From Artemia franciscana (lineage: Eukaryota > Arthropoda > Branchiopoda > Anostraca > Artemiidae): a stretch of 64,000 bases of DNA. Location of the stretch: contig NC_088873.1 in NCBI RefSeq assembly GCF_032884065.1, positions 8,257,702 through 8,321,701 on the forward strand, read 5' to 3'. The notes below the pieces were generated by a model. It worked only from the letters and a program-made list of their open reading frames with translations. It was not told the DNA's origin and did no database searches. Below, piece by piece: positions 35,671-47,632 of this stretch; position 1 is the first letter of the stretch; the number at the start of each line of letters is the position of its first letter. The position numbers and the translations under genes are program-made.

Positions 35671-35762
<92 letters not shown>
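35670..35762. repeat. (AT)n microsatellite flanked by a 12-bp direct repeat
   Basis: About 93 bases of AT repeat bordered on both sides by ATAGCCATAATA (35658-35669 and 35763-35774). Confidence 0.9.
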
Positions 35763-35766
<4 letters not shown>

Positions 35767-35774
35767 CCATAATA

Positions 35775-36325
35775 ATTTGTTCAAAATAGTCAAAAGACCC
35801 AGCTACTGTACCTCAGGAGATTTATAGATCAGTTTTTATTTATAAACCTCAGGAGATTTATAGATCAGGAGATTTTTAGCTTTTTCCCGCCTTTCATTCA
35901 AAAACTGTAATTAAACATTCATAGAGAATTTCTCATACAATTCAAATCACTGTTGAAGAATGAGCGCAATATTCAAAAACTAGATAACGCAGGAAGGAGA
36001 CTTTAGACTTATAACGTTGATAGAAACTTCACGACTGCTAATATTCCTCATATTTTGCATATTCATAACATATATTTTTCTTGTCTTGAGGTTCTCTTTC
36101 CCCCTCCTCCCCCCAAAAAACCTGAGATTTATAAGTTTTTTTTCCAAGTTTTAGTTTTTGAATCTCCTGCCCAATTATTACTTTTCTAGGAATTGCTGGT
36201 AAATAGTTTTGACAGTTTCCACTTTCCTAACAAAAATTGTTAGCCAATAGTTGGGAGGTAGAAGAAAAAAGCCTTTGATAATAAATTCAGTCAGAAAACA
36301 TTAGGCAATAGGCTTATAGCCAGGT
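35775..36325. other. No gene seen
   Basis: A short direct repeat (CCTCAGGAGATTTATAGATC at about 35810 and 35845) is the only structure noticed. Confidence 0.45.
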
Positions 36326-36329
36326 ATTG

Positions 36330-36860
36330 CATCAAACAGTTCGTGGTAACGAACTATAAATAACGAGCAACTCGGGCTAACAGTAACAAAAGCTCTAAAA
36401 AATTGAGTTTTAATAAAAATTAATGCACTAAAAATTGCTTTTTATGCTGATTCCAAAATTAATAAAATTATTTGAGTTTCAAGTTACCCATACACAGCAA
36501 AGCCTGAGAAAATTCACCTGATTTTCAAAAATACACTTTACTAAAGGAGGCCCTAGACAGTTAATCCTTCTAATCAAAAGCTTCCGTCAATCGATTGGCT
36601 CAAGCATGATTGACCGTCTAGGGAACTGTTTGACGCTTAAGTCAGCATTGACAGTGATTGATAGAAAGCTTGAATCACTAAATCATTTTGATCAAAAGCA
36701 GTGTGTTAGATTAGCTTTGGCCGAAATTAAAGGGTTGATTGAAGGGTCGACTGAAGGTTGATTAAAGCACACGTCAATGGATTGACGGAAACTTTTGATT
36801 AAAGTGATTTACAGTCTAGGGCCTCCTTAAAAACAACCCTTATTTTGAATTTCTGTACTG
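36330..36860 (-). mobile_element. Hairpin-rich element, fragment with terminal hairpin, split by a MITE
   Basis: It begins with the reverse complement of the family terminus (ATCAAACAGTTCGTGG) and follows the family order to about 36540, where a MITE is inserted, then resumes briefly. Diverged from the other copies. Confidence 0.65.
36545..36827. mobile_element. PIF/Harbinger-like MITE with TAA target duplication
   Basis: A 283-bp element with long terminal inverted repeats (AGGAGGCCCTAGACAGT at the left, the reverse complement of ACAGTCTAGGGCCTCCT at the right, with similarity continuing over about 45 bases). It is flanked by TAA at 36542-36544 and 36828-36830. A 3-bp TAA/TTA duplication is typical of PIF/Harbinger. 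No ORF. Confidence 0.8.
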
Positions 36861-37289
36861 GTATTTAGAAGGCATGGGGGACTTCACCCCTACTCAATTT
36901 TGTTTCTGCTCGTTTTGAGTTTGACTTGGTTGTAATTTCTGTCCGTTATGGGTGTTTAATTATTGATGGTGATTTGTGGTAGTTTTCTGTTGGAAAACGA
37001 TTTTATTTTATTTCTACTCATTTTTTAAATTTCTTTTTAAGTAATTTATGTTCGTTTTTGACTGACATAGTCTTAATTCAATGGTAAAGAAAAACAATTT
37101 TTTTAAACCCTTTCGTTTGTTACTAAAATAATCCATATTCTGGCTTAGGCTACTATTTGCGTGTTCGACAAACATTTTCAACATTTTTCGATAATATACG
37201 CCCTTTTGAAAATCTGGACACACAAAGTATCCCTTTATTTAGTTTTACACCTACTTAGGTTTCCTAGAAAAATAAAACTTACTACCCTT

Positions 37290-40200
37290 TCTAAAACATC
37301 GTATATATGCTATTGTGACAACCTGGATGCACAAACGCTTTTTGATTTAGTTCAATTTTAAGAGTAGAAGTTATAATAGTAGTAGCACTGAAAGTTACAG
37401 CTTAATGCCCTCAGTTGTTCTAGATATTGCTGAGACTTCTTATTGACAACCAGCATACATATTATGCCTCTTGATTTAGTTTTAAGGCAAAAAAATTGTC
37501 CGCGAAAGTTTCTAGTTTATACAATTTTCCCACCTGGACCTTGGCAACCTGGTTGAACTTAAGCTATTTTGATTTAATTCAATCGTAACAATTATGGTAG
37601 CAGTAACAGTGGGAGAAGGAGCAGCATAAGTGCCATTGCTGATACACCCTTTTCACGATCGGCATACTCATAGTGTTTTTTGATTCAATTCAGCATCCCC
37701 CAAAACACTCCCTGACAGCTTCATCTTAATACCCTTAGCTTCAGTAGTAGTAATAGTTGCAGTAGTAGTAATAGCAGTATACCTATAAATTCCTTTGATT
37801 TAAAAAAAAAATCCCTCTAAACACAAACTGAAAGATTCAGCTTATTTCTATAAACACTTCCTGGGCATTACTGATATGTCCTTTTTGACAACCTACATGC
37901 ACATATGGCGTTGGACTTAATTCAACACTGTCTCAGCACTCCCTGAAATTCTTACCTTAACAATCTTAGCTTTGGTAGAAATATTAGTGGTAGTAGTGGC
38001 AATAATAGTAGCCTTAGCAGTAGTAGTAACATGCAAATATTGCATTATGGTTAGTTTAACATCAATTACAACAAGCCCTGTAGGTTTAAACTTCATACTC
38101 AAAGCCGTTCCTAAGATATTGCTGATACGCCCTTTTGACAACCTGTATAAACAGTGTATTTTGATTCAGTTAAACTTCCTAGTCAATACCCCCTAAAATT
38201 TTCACCTTCATAGCATTAGTCTTAGTTGTGGCAACAATCGGAGTGTTGCTTGTAGCAGTAGCGGAAAAAATAGTCGTAGTAGCAACTGTATTAGCTGTAG
38301 TAAAGTAGCAGTAGTAGTATATCACCTTTTGGTCAGTTGAAAATACCCCTCATCAGAATCAGGAAGTTTCAACTTAATACTATAGGTAGTTGTTATAATA
38401 CTGTCAATATACCCTTTCGATAGCTTATATGCCAGAATGTGTTTTAATTTAGTTTAACACCCCCCTTAACGTGTCCTAAAATTTTCACCTCATACCTTTA
38501 CCCTTAGTATTGGCTGCAATAGAAGTAGTTGTCGGAGTAGCAGTAGTAGTGGTAGTAATATTAATAAAAGCTTCCATATATTGCGTTTTGGTCAGATGAT
38601 GTCCCCCCTAAGCATTCTCAGAAAGTTCTGACTTAATACCCCAAGCCATTCCTGAAAAACAGCCCTTTGACAACCTGCATGCAATTAGTGTGTTCTGATT
38701 AAGTTTAACTTTCTCCTAAACATTTTCTTAAATGTTCACCTTCATACCCTTACTCTTAGAAGTACTAGTTTCATAATAGTAGTAGTGAGGGGGAGTAGTA
38801 GAATTAGTCATGCTGTTTTTGTAGCATAAAAGTGGTAGCAGTAACATTAGTAGCAGTAGCAGTATGCAGGTATTGCCTTTTGGTCAGTTGAACATCTCCC
38901 TCGCCATACCATGGATTTCAGCTTGATATGGTAAGCCGTGGCTAATATATTGCTGATACGTCCTTTTGACGTCCATTTGTATGCACATAATATGTTGTGA
39001 TTCAGTTAAACGTTCCTCTCAACATTTCCTCAAGTTTTCATCTCAATACCCTCAGCCTTAGTAGTAGTCGCTGCAGAAGAAGTAGTAGTAGTGGTAGTAA
39101 TAGTAGTAGCGCACGAATATTGCCTTTATGGTCAATTGACCATCCCCGTCATGATTTCCTGAAGGTTCCAACTTAATATCCTCAGTCATTCCTCTGGTAC
39201 GTTCTTTTGATATCCTGTATACACATAAAGTGTTTTGATTTAGTTCAATACCCCCCTCAATATTCTCTGAAAACATCGCCTGAACACCCTTGACCTTTTT
39301 GAACATTATAAGTCAAACATGCCCCCTTTTCCCAATAACAAATACTGTAAGTAAACAATAGGTAAATTTCATAACTTACAGCCCCTTGGTTTGAGGGCAC
39401 TGGGGGGCTGACATCCCCAGAGGCATAGTTGTTGGACCTTTCAACTTATGTTGAATGAAATGGCTGTCTCAAAATTTTTATTGGATGTGTTTGGCGAATA
39501 AAGAGGATTAGGAGCTGGATTGATTGCCCTCCAATCACTTTTGATTATTGAAATGGACACTAGAACTTCATAATACGTTGCGCAGTGCACACTTCGCTCC
39601 TTACTTTGGTTAGTTCATGGTCCCCACAGCAAATTATGAAAGTTTTTAAGTTCGTACTTCAAGCCGTTCCTAACATAATGCAGATATGTACTTTTGACAA
39701 CCTGCACTCACACAGCATTTTTTTTTTTATATTCTTTCAACTTCATCTTCAATATTTCCTGAAATTTTTATCTTTATAAACTTAGCCTTAGTTGTAGTAG
39801 CAGTCACAGTAGAAGTAGCAGTAGTAGTGGTGGGAGTAAGATTAGTAGTAGTACTAACAGTAGATGTAGTAATATGCCCATTTTGCCTTTTGGTCAGTTA
39901 GACATCAAACCCTCGAAGTTTCAAATTCCCAGACTAAACCGTTGCTGTGATGTAGCCGATATACCCTTTTGATAACCTGCAACTTATTTACGAAAACAAT
40001 ATCTAGGGCATTGCTTATGTTCTTTTGACAACATACACGCAAATAGTGTTTTAATGCAGCAAATAGTGTTTTAGTGTTTTAATTCCGCCTCAGTATTTCA
40101 TGAATTTATCACCTTATTGCTTTTAGCCTTAGTAACAATTGCAATAAAAGTAGTCGCAGGAGTAGTATTAGTAGTAGTGGTAGAGGTATTAGTAGATAGA

Positions 40201-40950
40201 TGCATGGCCATGTTGTTCTTTTTGGTCGCTTAATCTCCCACCTAAGCATTCCCTGGAAGTTACAACTTAATACCCTAAGCCATTTCTGAGGTATGTCCTT
40301 TTAACAACCTGCATGCACATACTGTGTTTTAATTTAGTTCAATCAAAACATCATCTTTCCCCTCAATATGCTCTTAAATTTTTACCTTTATACCCTTAGC
40401 CTTAGTATTACTAGTGTCAAAGTAGTAGCAGTAGTAGTAATAGGAGTTAGTAGGCCTATTTACTGTTGTGTTAGCACTAGCAGTAGTTGCAGCTGCATTA
40501 GTAGCAGTGGTGGTTTGCATATATTGCCTTTGGTCATTTAAACATCCCACTCATGATGCGCTGGAAGTTTCACCTTGATACAGCAAGCTGTTCCTAAGAT
40601 ATTGTTGAAACGCCCTTTTCACAATCTGTATGCACATAGTATGATCTGATTTAATTCCACTTTCCCTTAAAATTATCACCTCCATATCCTCTGCTTTAGT
40701 AGTAGTCGCAACAGAAGCGGTAATTGTAGTAATAGCGTGCAAACATTTCCTTTTTGGTCAATTCATCACCCCCCTCATCATTCCCTCAAAGTTCTAAATA
40801 AAACCCTGAGTCATTCCAAAGTTACCCCCTTTTAACAATCTGTGCGCACATAATGTGTTTTGATTTAGTTTAACACTTCCCACAGCATTATCTGAAAGCT
40901 TTACCTTGTTCTTTTTGAACACTAAAGGTCAAACATGCCCTCTTTCTCAA
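37290..40950 (+). repeat. Tandem satellite, ~240-300-bp units with internal (GTA)n
   Basis: About 15 diverged units. Each carries variants of TTTTGACAACCTGCATGCAC, GTGTTTTGATTTAGTTCAA, CCTTAGCCTTAGTAGTAGTA, a GTA/GCA trinucleotide run, TATTGCCTTTTGGTCAGTTG, a CCC-rich spacer and AACTTAATACCCTAAGCC. The (GTA)n part varies most in length. At 39330-39560 and 40930-41250 the array is joined to a segment resembling part of the hairpin-rich element. ORFs in the array are not conserved. Confidence 0.85.
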
Positions 40951-41639
40951 AAACAAACACTATATGTAAACAATGGGCAAGTTGCAGAACTTACAACCCT
41001 TGCCCAAGGACTGTGGTGGGGGGGAGGGAGGTTGACAACCCCAAAGACATAGTTTCTGAATTTTTCAGCGATTCTGAATAAAATGGTTATCTAAAAATTT
41101 TGAATGGATGTGTTTTGAAAATTAATGGGCGTGAGAGAGGGCTAGTTGCCCTTCCAATCACTTTTGACTCTTACAAAGAGCACTAAAACTTACGATTTTC
41201 ATTCAAATGAACTCCTTCCGAAGTTTCTACGACAACACCTTCTATACCAAGTGCCTTGGTAAAAAAAGAAGAAGAAAGAAAATGATAAATAAACAATACA
41301 TTGTGCCCACGTCGCTGTTTACTTAGGCAGCGCAATTGCGCCGCCCATGAATTTCAACCGATAATATTTTTTCCGGGTACTCACAACTTTTAATGCCTTA
41401 TCGTTTCCTGCAGATTTACTCCCTCCCCCCTAGCCTCCTTTCTGACATCCGTCAAAGACATTCCTATAACAAAAGTTTTGGCTGAAGAGCTCACTTTGAA
41501 AATTATGATGATGGTTACTTTATAATTCTTAACCTCAGTCCCCCCCTTTAATTGATATTTGGAGGAGTACACTTTGTCAGGGATGCAGATGATACTTGAA
41601 GGTTCGTTGCAAAAACCTCAAAATTGAATGTAAGAAACA

Positions 41640-41830
41640 GCGTTAAAATTGGCAGTAGTAGTCTTCACCACTAGTCCCCGAAGCCGTACCGAAAACCGGC
41701 GGTGCGCCACCTAAAGTCTTATAGCGTGCCGCCACCGAAAAGGCTTCAGCACGCCGAAGCCACCGGGGATACGATTGGCGGCGGCGCGCTGCCGGAAATT
41801 TTAGGCGCCGAATTAATTTTCTGAGATTAT
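41640..41830. other. GC-rich patch upstream of the hAT remnant
   Basis: A strongly GC-rich block with repeated CCGCC/GGCGG and CGAAGCC units, unlike everything around it. It may be the subterminal region of the hAT element whose transposase lies 350 bp downstream. Inference from position and composition. Confidence 0.45.
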
Positions 41831-42178
41831 TGAGAGGCAAATATAATGCAAAATCTGCTATCTAATAGTACATACAAAAATTTGGATCCTGAAAACTTTT
41901 TTGAATCTACTCGTCAACTATCAACTTTAAATTATCTTTCACTTGTTCTTGTCCTCTTTGCTAAAATGTAATATTTTCTAATTTAAATGAGCTTCGACTA
42001 GCCATGATATTCCTCGAATACCTTATTTATAAATGTTTTACTATATGCGAAAATGCAGCTATTCTACTAAGGCCTGAAGGAAAGGTGGAAGAATTTTATA
42101 AGTAAACCCCCCCTCCCTCGCCCAGTTTTGTTACATATGTACTTGGAAGCATGTACAAAGTGGAAGAACTAAACCTAT

Positions 42179-43440
42179 ATGCACATTCTTTGTCTTCCTA
42201 ACAGCCTTCTCGAAAAAATTCAAATTCAAAACCGAAAGGAACTCCTTAAAAGATTTTGTGATTTAGATGAGGTTCGTTATGCTGATAATCGGGTGCCGAT
42301 TATACAGGTTGCTGATGTTCTGCCTCTTATGTTATCAAATTTTGAACAACGCAGGTCCCTAGAAAGGGGTTTACCCACAAGATGGAATGCAACATATAGT
42401 ATGATGCAAAGTGTTATTCAATACACAGGCCATTTGACAAGCGTCCTGTGTAAAATTGGGAAACCTGATCATGTTCTAGATGATGAAGAATATGAACTGA
42501 TGGGTGAACTTCGCTCTCTACTACAAAATTTTTCTACTACAGTCGAGGCTATTGAGAGAGAATTCTTTCCTACCCTAAATGTTGCTCTGCTCGGGCGGGG
42601 CCTCCTAAAAGGTCACCTTGAGGAGCAGCCTAATAGTAGCTGTATTTAAATAGTAGCTGTATTTTGCTTCTGAAAGAAAATGTGAAAAACAAGTTGGACT
42701 TTCGCTTCCCAAGGGATGATCTCATGGTGACAGCTGCACTTTTGGACTTCGAAATGTTCAAGATAAATGAAATTAATGAGAATCTAAGCCTTCTTGATGG
42801 AACACTGACAAGAAGGGAACTCTTGTTCAAAATGGTTAAGTCTCTAGTTCTGGCAGCTGACATAAGGTAAATTATCACATCTCCTGTGAACCGAATTTGT
42901 CCAATCAACACTTCAGATCCCTCCCATTCAACTTGTTGTGAGGATTCTATTGCAGTAGAAATTCTTTTGTACGAAGAGGAGAGGGCCCTCGAAAAGCCTG
43001 AAGAGGAGGCTGTAACCTCTGGTGCTGTCAGTGCATCAGCTACCCCAGTCAGCTGTGTGAATATCGCTAGTGGGTTTTCTCAGAAGAGCAGCAACTCTAA
43101 ATCTCTTCATGATCATACATGAAAAAAACGAGGCTGCTTGATCAAATAATGTGTCAGAAGGACAATGCAGAACAAGATGAAAATGATGAGGTGATTCGGC
43201 GTCAAGTAGATTTATATCGGGACTTGACAGCCCCACGCCAGGAGATCAAAAGACCTTACCCTAGTTGCTGCAATCAATACAACCAATACCTTCTGGAAAA
43301 GAAGGTATCTCAACTCAGCTGCCATGGATTACAGATTTGGCAAGAACGGTTCTATCGTTGGCGGCAACAAGTGCCTCAGCAGAAAGGGTTTTCAAGGATG
43401 CAGGACTGATTGCTACTCCTAAGCTCTATGCTCTTTGCTG
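42179..43440 (+). pseudogene. hAT-family transposase remnant
   Basis: The first frame carries LPTRWNATYSMMQSVIQY, the conserved Pro-Thr-Arg-Trp-Asn block of hAT transposases, followed by IEREFFPTLNVAL. A second frame gives LDFRFPRDDLMVTAALLDFE, matching the RF...DPR region. A later frame gives YNQYL and then VLSLAATSASAERVFKDAGL, the hAT C-terminal dimerisation motif (SA-SERVFS). Stops and frame changes near 42647, 42870, 43120 and 43300-43360 break it. The N-terminal zinc finger and much of the RNase H-like catalytic region are not seen. Confidence 0.85.
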
Positions 43441-43449
43441 CTAAATTTT

Positions 43450-44550
43450 ATGCAGGCCCAACACCGTGTAAACAAGCTTATTTTTATACATGATAAGTAT
43501 AAGCTTATCAAAGCTTTAAAGGAAAGTGATAGAGTTTATTTCTAGCTAAGTGCTTTGAATTTTTTTTAGCCTGGCTCCTTAAAATGCCTGAGAATTGACA
43601 AAATAGGGAATTAGTAAACTCTGAAATTCAAAGCCAGAAATAAGAATTTAATGACATATAATGCTTTTCTTTATAAGATATAACCTTTTTTTTAAGTAAA
43701 AGCTTTTCTTTACAAAATGTTGCCTCTTTTTCTTCTAAGACCTGAGAACGAACTGTTCTTAAAGAACGATATGCTAAGTTTTCTGAAAATTGGCTATGTA
43801 AAAAAAAAAAAATAAAAAAAAAAAAAAAAAAAAAAAAAATCCTATACGCTAAAGTAAAACTTTGGTTGGTTGATATGCTTACCCACCATGTTCCATTACA
43901 TCCACAACTGCATTACCTTAATTGCTGAAATGGGAAGGAGAATAAATAAGCTATTTCATTCTCAAATGAGTTGGTTGAAACGTTTAACTTTAAACTTTTA
44001 TTATATCACTCTTCAGTGAGAGGATTTAATCTTGAAGCAATGAGAAATAATAACTTCTATAGCGTAGAGAGTGAGAAGTTGAGGGGTAGGGTTGTCAAAG
44101 AAGTGGAATGCAGGTTATAAGACCAGAAAATTCTGACATGAATTAAGATACAAATTTCAGATTCCAGGCTAATTTGTTTCATTAATTAGCCACGGATTTA
44201 TGGTGCAAGTACATTTGTTTTAATTCAAGCTATAGAGCTTAGTTTAAGTTAAATTTTAAATTACATATTTTGCCGGATTAATTCAAATATCAGGATGTTT
44301 AAAGTCTCACTATCGGTCATTCGGATCAAAAGAATGTTTGTGAGAAGTTAAGATTGATATATTGTCCTTATTTTGCCCGAGGCTAGGTCGCGGTAACGAA
44401 GCTAAAAATGAATTGTGGACTGAATTCTGAAAAAAAAACTGATGCCAATTATGTTTTAAAACTTTTTAAAAGTAGCTAGAAAATTCTAAAAATAGAAGAA
44501 ACTACGATAAATTGACGGCGCGCCCCCGCGCCGTCAAAGATTGCAAATAA
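43450..44550. other. No gene seen; A-rich tract
   Basis: An A-rich run lies at 43800-43839. Otherwise AT-rich DNA leading into the segment duplicated upstream of the Tyr-rich genes. Confidence 0.5.
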
Positions 44551-44554
44551 CCAA

Positions 44555-44902
44555 TTATCTACATTCGTTGCACTCATAAACGATTTTAGTTAAGTGCTAT
44601 AAAACTTTAAAAAAACGAGTGGAGAATTGAGAAGGGGAAGCCCCGCTCATATACAAAATGATATATGTCCACTTTGTTTAAACATCACTTTTCTTTTTTC
44701 AAGCTTCAATTGAAAAAAGTGTTATTTCTTCAATTCAATGGTTTTAAAATGTTTTATGACTGATTTTCATATTAAGCAACAAACAAAATGAACTGTAAAA
44801 ATTACGAAAAACTGTTGTGGGTTTACGCTTCAAATCATCAGTGAAACCCAGGAAACGCACTTTAAAGATCAGATCAGCATCCTGGATTGATTAGATTTTT
44901 AA
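44555..44902 (+). promoter_or_regulatory. Conserved upstream region of Tyr-rich gene copy 1
   Basis: This stretch aligns with 57303-57650 ahead of copy 2. The closest match is in the last ~90 bases (GGGTTTACGCTTCAAA-CATC, AGTGAAACCCAGGAAACGCA, CTTTAAAGATCAGATCAGCA). Conservation here between otherwise diverging copies makes it the best candidate for proximal regulatory DNA, though it may only reflect recent duplication. Confidence 0.55.
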
Positions 44903-44940
44903 CTATATATAAAGGAATTTTTGGCAGTTTAATTCAGTTG
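44903..44940 (+). promoter_or_regulatory. Core promoter of Tyr-rich gene copy 1 (TATA + initiator)
   Basis: TATA box CTATATATAAAG at 44903-44914 and initiator TTCAGTTG with its A at 44936, about 31 bases downstream. TCAGTT is the standard arthropod initiator and the spacing is canonical. Confidence 0.85.
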
Positions 44941-44992
44941 TATCAGGCTCTCTGAATTGTCTTCGTTGAAGAAAGAAGCGAAAATGAATTTT
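44936..44992 (+). CDS. Tyr-rich repeat preproprotein copy 1, exon 1 (5' UTR plus Met-Asn-Phe)
   Basis: Predicted transcription start at 44936, 48-base 5' UTR, ATG at 44984-44986, then AAT TTT and donor GTAAGT at 44993. Only three residues are encoded; the frame leaves at phase 0 and continues in exon 2 at 49714 to complete the signal peptide MNFILLIALSVAVALA. A tiny first exon that splits the signal peptide is common in arthropod cuticle-type and other secreted-protein genes. The 4721-base intron (44993-49713) has taken up a 1.7-kb mobile element. Confidence 0.8.
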
Positions 44993-46394
44993 GTAAGTAG
45001 GCTTACACCTAATACCACTAATTTCTGTATTAAGATGGATGATGATCGAACTATGTCTGTTAGCTTGGTAGTTAAATAAATTTGACTTTGAAAGTTAATT
45101 ACATTCTTCTTAAAATAATTTATAGCAAGTTCTTTCTTAGAATGACAAATCAATTTTAACCAAGTGTACATATTGGGAGGAATGGTCTCGGAGATAATTT
45201 CCAACTTCGATATGATGCTCAAAAGGCTAGAACTATTCGAAAGAGGCTCCGTCGGGAACTGAACCTCCGGTAGAATTAAAAATGACTGCTTTGTTAAAGC
45301 AGATACTTTAGGATACAACATCAAATCTTTTATTAAGGTTACATATTTGTTAATAATAAAGAAAATAAAAATTTTAACATAAAGTCTTTAGTACAGAAAC
45401 TCTCATAACATAAAAGTGTTTAATAATCTGTTCTGATATTTTTAGAGGTAAATACACATTCGACAGGATTTGTTTTACCCAGGCTCTTCGGGTTGAGAAA
45501 ATTCTAGTGAAAATTGGCAAACTTCTCAAAAGTGTTGGCAGATAAATGTAAATAATTGAGATTGGAGGGGGAATAGGGGATCAAGACTCCAGGGGCCTCC
45601 AGTGGGTTTTCTTGGGTATAAAAGAAAATTCTACTGTACTTTTTAGTTATTCTTCGATTATATTTCGGTTTGTTAGTTATTTTTAGTTACATTTCTATTG
45701 TACTACTGGTTATTTTTCGGGAAAAAAAGATTTTAGTTGTTGTTTCATTTCTTCACTAACTTGTGTTTTTTAAGGGGGTGTCTTAACGTTTTAATGCTCA
45801 GCTTTCTTTTTTCTTATTTTCTTTCTACGAACTGGTGATGAGGATATGATCTAAAAATTACTCCAAAATACGTGTCACGCCTGTTGCTATTTGTGGTATA
45901 AATTCCAATTTTTTCAGTTTTTTAATCTCAGGCTCAATAGGCAGCTTTTTCGCATAGGTTATCTTTGGATGCTATGCCAGGTTGAAAAATAAATAAAGAA
46001 ACAAAAATTATCAGTAAAGTGACTTTTTAATGTTTTATTTTTTCTAAAATTTTGAAAACCGATTTTTTCACTAAATCTTATTAAATCTCAGAGGAATCCA
46101 ATTTCAAATAGCTATAACTAATTTGCAGAAATTCACTCACCCAAAGATGTTAGCATAAGATAATGTACAAGTTATTAGAGAATGAGTGACATAGCCCTAA
46201 ATCTACAGCAACTTTGATGAAAACAGAACAATCAAATTCACCATTCATGAAAACCCAGGAGAGAATTTGATTTCTTAGCCATAGAATTCGAGGTTTAGTA
46301 TGATATACCCCTACCTAATATTCTTCTAGTATGTTTCTATGGCGCTCAATCCTAAGGTAATATGCCAAAGTAAGATTTAAAACATAATACTTTA

Positions 46395-46590
46395 GAAACA
46401 AATTTGAGCTATATATTTGCACATTAGGGGTGGTGGAGGTAAAGTATTGCGGATCTGCATGTCTAACGTGTTAGGTACAATTACTTTGCATATTATGAAG
46501 TAAGAATTGTTTTCTAACTTCACACTGTCCAAATACTTTACCCCCCCCCCCTATCGTGCAAACATATAGCCCAAGTTATATATTTTCCAT
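46395..46590. repeat. Inverted-repeat (MITE-like) element in intron of copy 1
   Basis: The left arm GCTATATATTTGCACATTAG and the right arm CTATCGTGCAAACATATAGC are inverted copies extending over about 45 bases, each next to a G- or C-run and TAAAGTATT. An inverted relative sits in the intron of copy 2 at about 58440-58690. Confidence 0.65.
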
Positions 46591-47632
46591 CTGTTGTGTC
46601 ACTTCTCTTCGTCTTGTCTCACGCTAAGCTGAAAGAAACTAACGAAAAAAAACGGTGCTATAATGCGTCAATGAATGAACAACTTGAGCAGTAGGGGGTA
46701 TAAATATAAGTACCGAAACTTACATTAAAATAGGACTAATAAAATTAAAAAAAAAAATTAAAAGAGCCCTGGCATTCTTACTTCAACGAAGTTCATCCTC
46801 GTTTATATATTCATTTGTGTTATACTGAGGACGGCCCTTGTACATAGGATCAAAATATTCAGTTAAAGTTTGGATTTCCACTGTTTTACGGAAAAATTAT
46901 CTATTGTTCTACTTGTTTATTTGTTGTAACCTTCATTATCGAGCACTTATAACAATGATAAGGTGCCTTCTCCATCTATTTTGTAAAACTTTCCTGAAAG
47001 TACAAGTCTAATTTATGTTTATATAGTAATTTACTCAAACACCACATTATTTAAATCACAGTTTTAACATTGATTCGTAACGACAAGCTGAACAAACCAG
47101 GTTTCTTACGTTTAAGTAATTTAAAACCAAGTTTCTTCCACTGATAGCCTACTGAGAACCGGGAAGGAAATCTAAAGGAATAAATATTTATAGATAGTAA
47201 TAAAAACCCATCCTTCTTGTTCCTAGATATCACCGTAACTAGTGCAGAACTGTATTTAAATGTTTATAATCCAATTTCTTTAATATTAATAGCTAAGTCA
47301 ATAGGGATATAGTTTTACCACACTCATTGTCTCCATATAGAATGTTAACAAATATCAAAAGGAATATTGTCCGGAGGAGAGAGGTCCGCATCTGAAGTCC
47401 TTACATACGTAAAATATGCTTAGTATGAAAATTCTGGGCTCCCTAGAAGGATATCCCTCTCCCCTCGTCTAGTTTGAATTCAGTCATTGATTGCCATGAA
47501 TGTGCACCTATCGATTCTATTTTTCTCTACGCGCTACTAGGAATAATTATAGTATTCGATAAGAGTGATAACCTGAGACTTAGAATCAACCTGGTCTTTA
47601 AGAAATTAAATTGAAAATTTGATCTTTACTTG

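Noticed and set aside
37290-41000. CRISPR-like regularly spaced repeats
   Set aside because: Units are adjacent and diverged along their whole length with an internal trinucleotide run; this is a eukaryotic satellite, not repeats with unique spacers.
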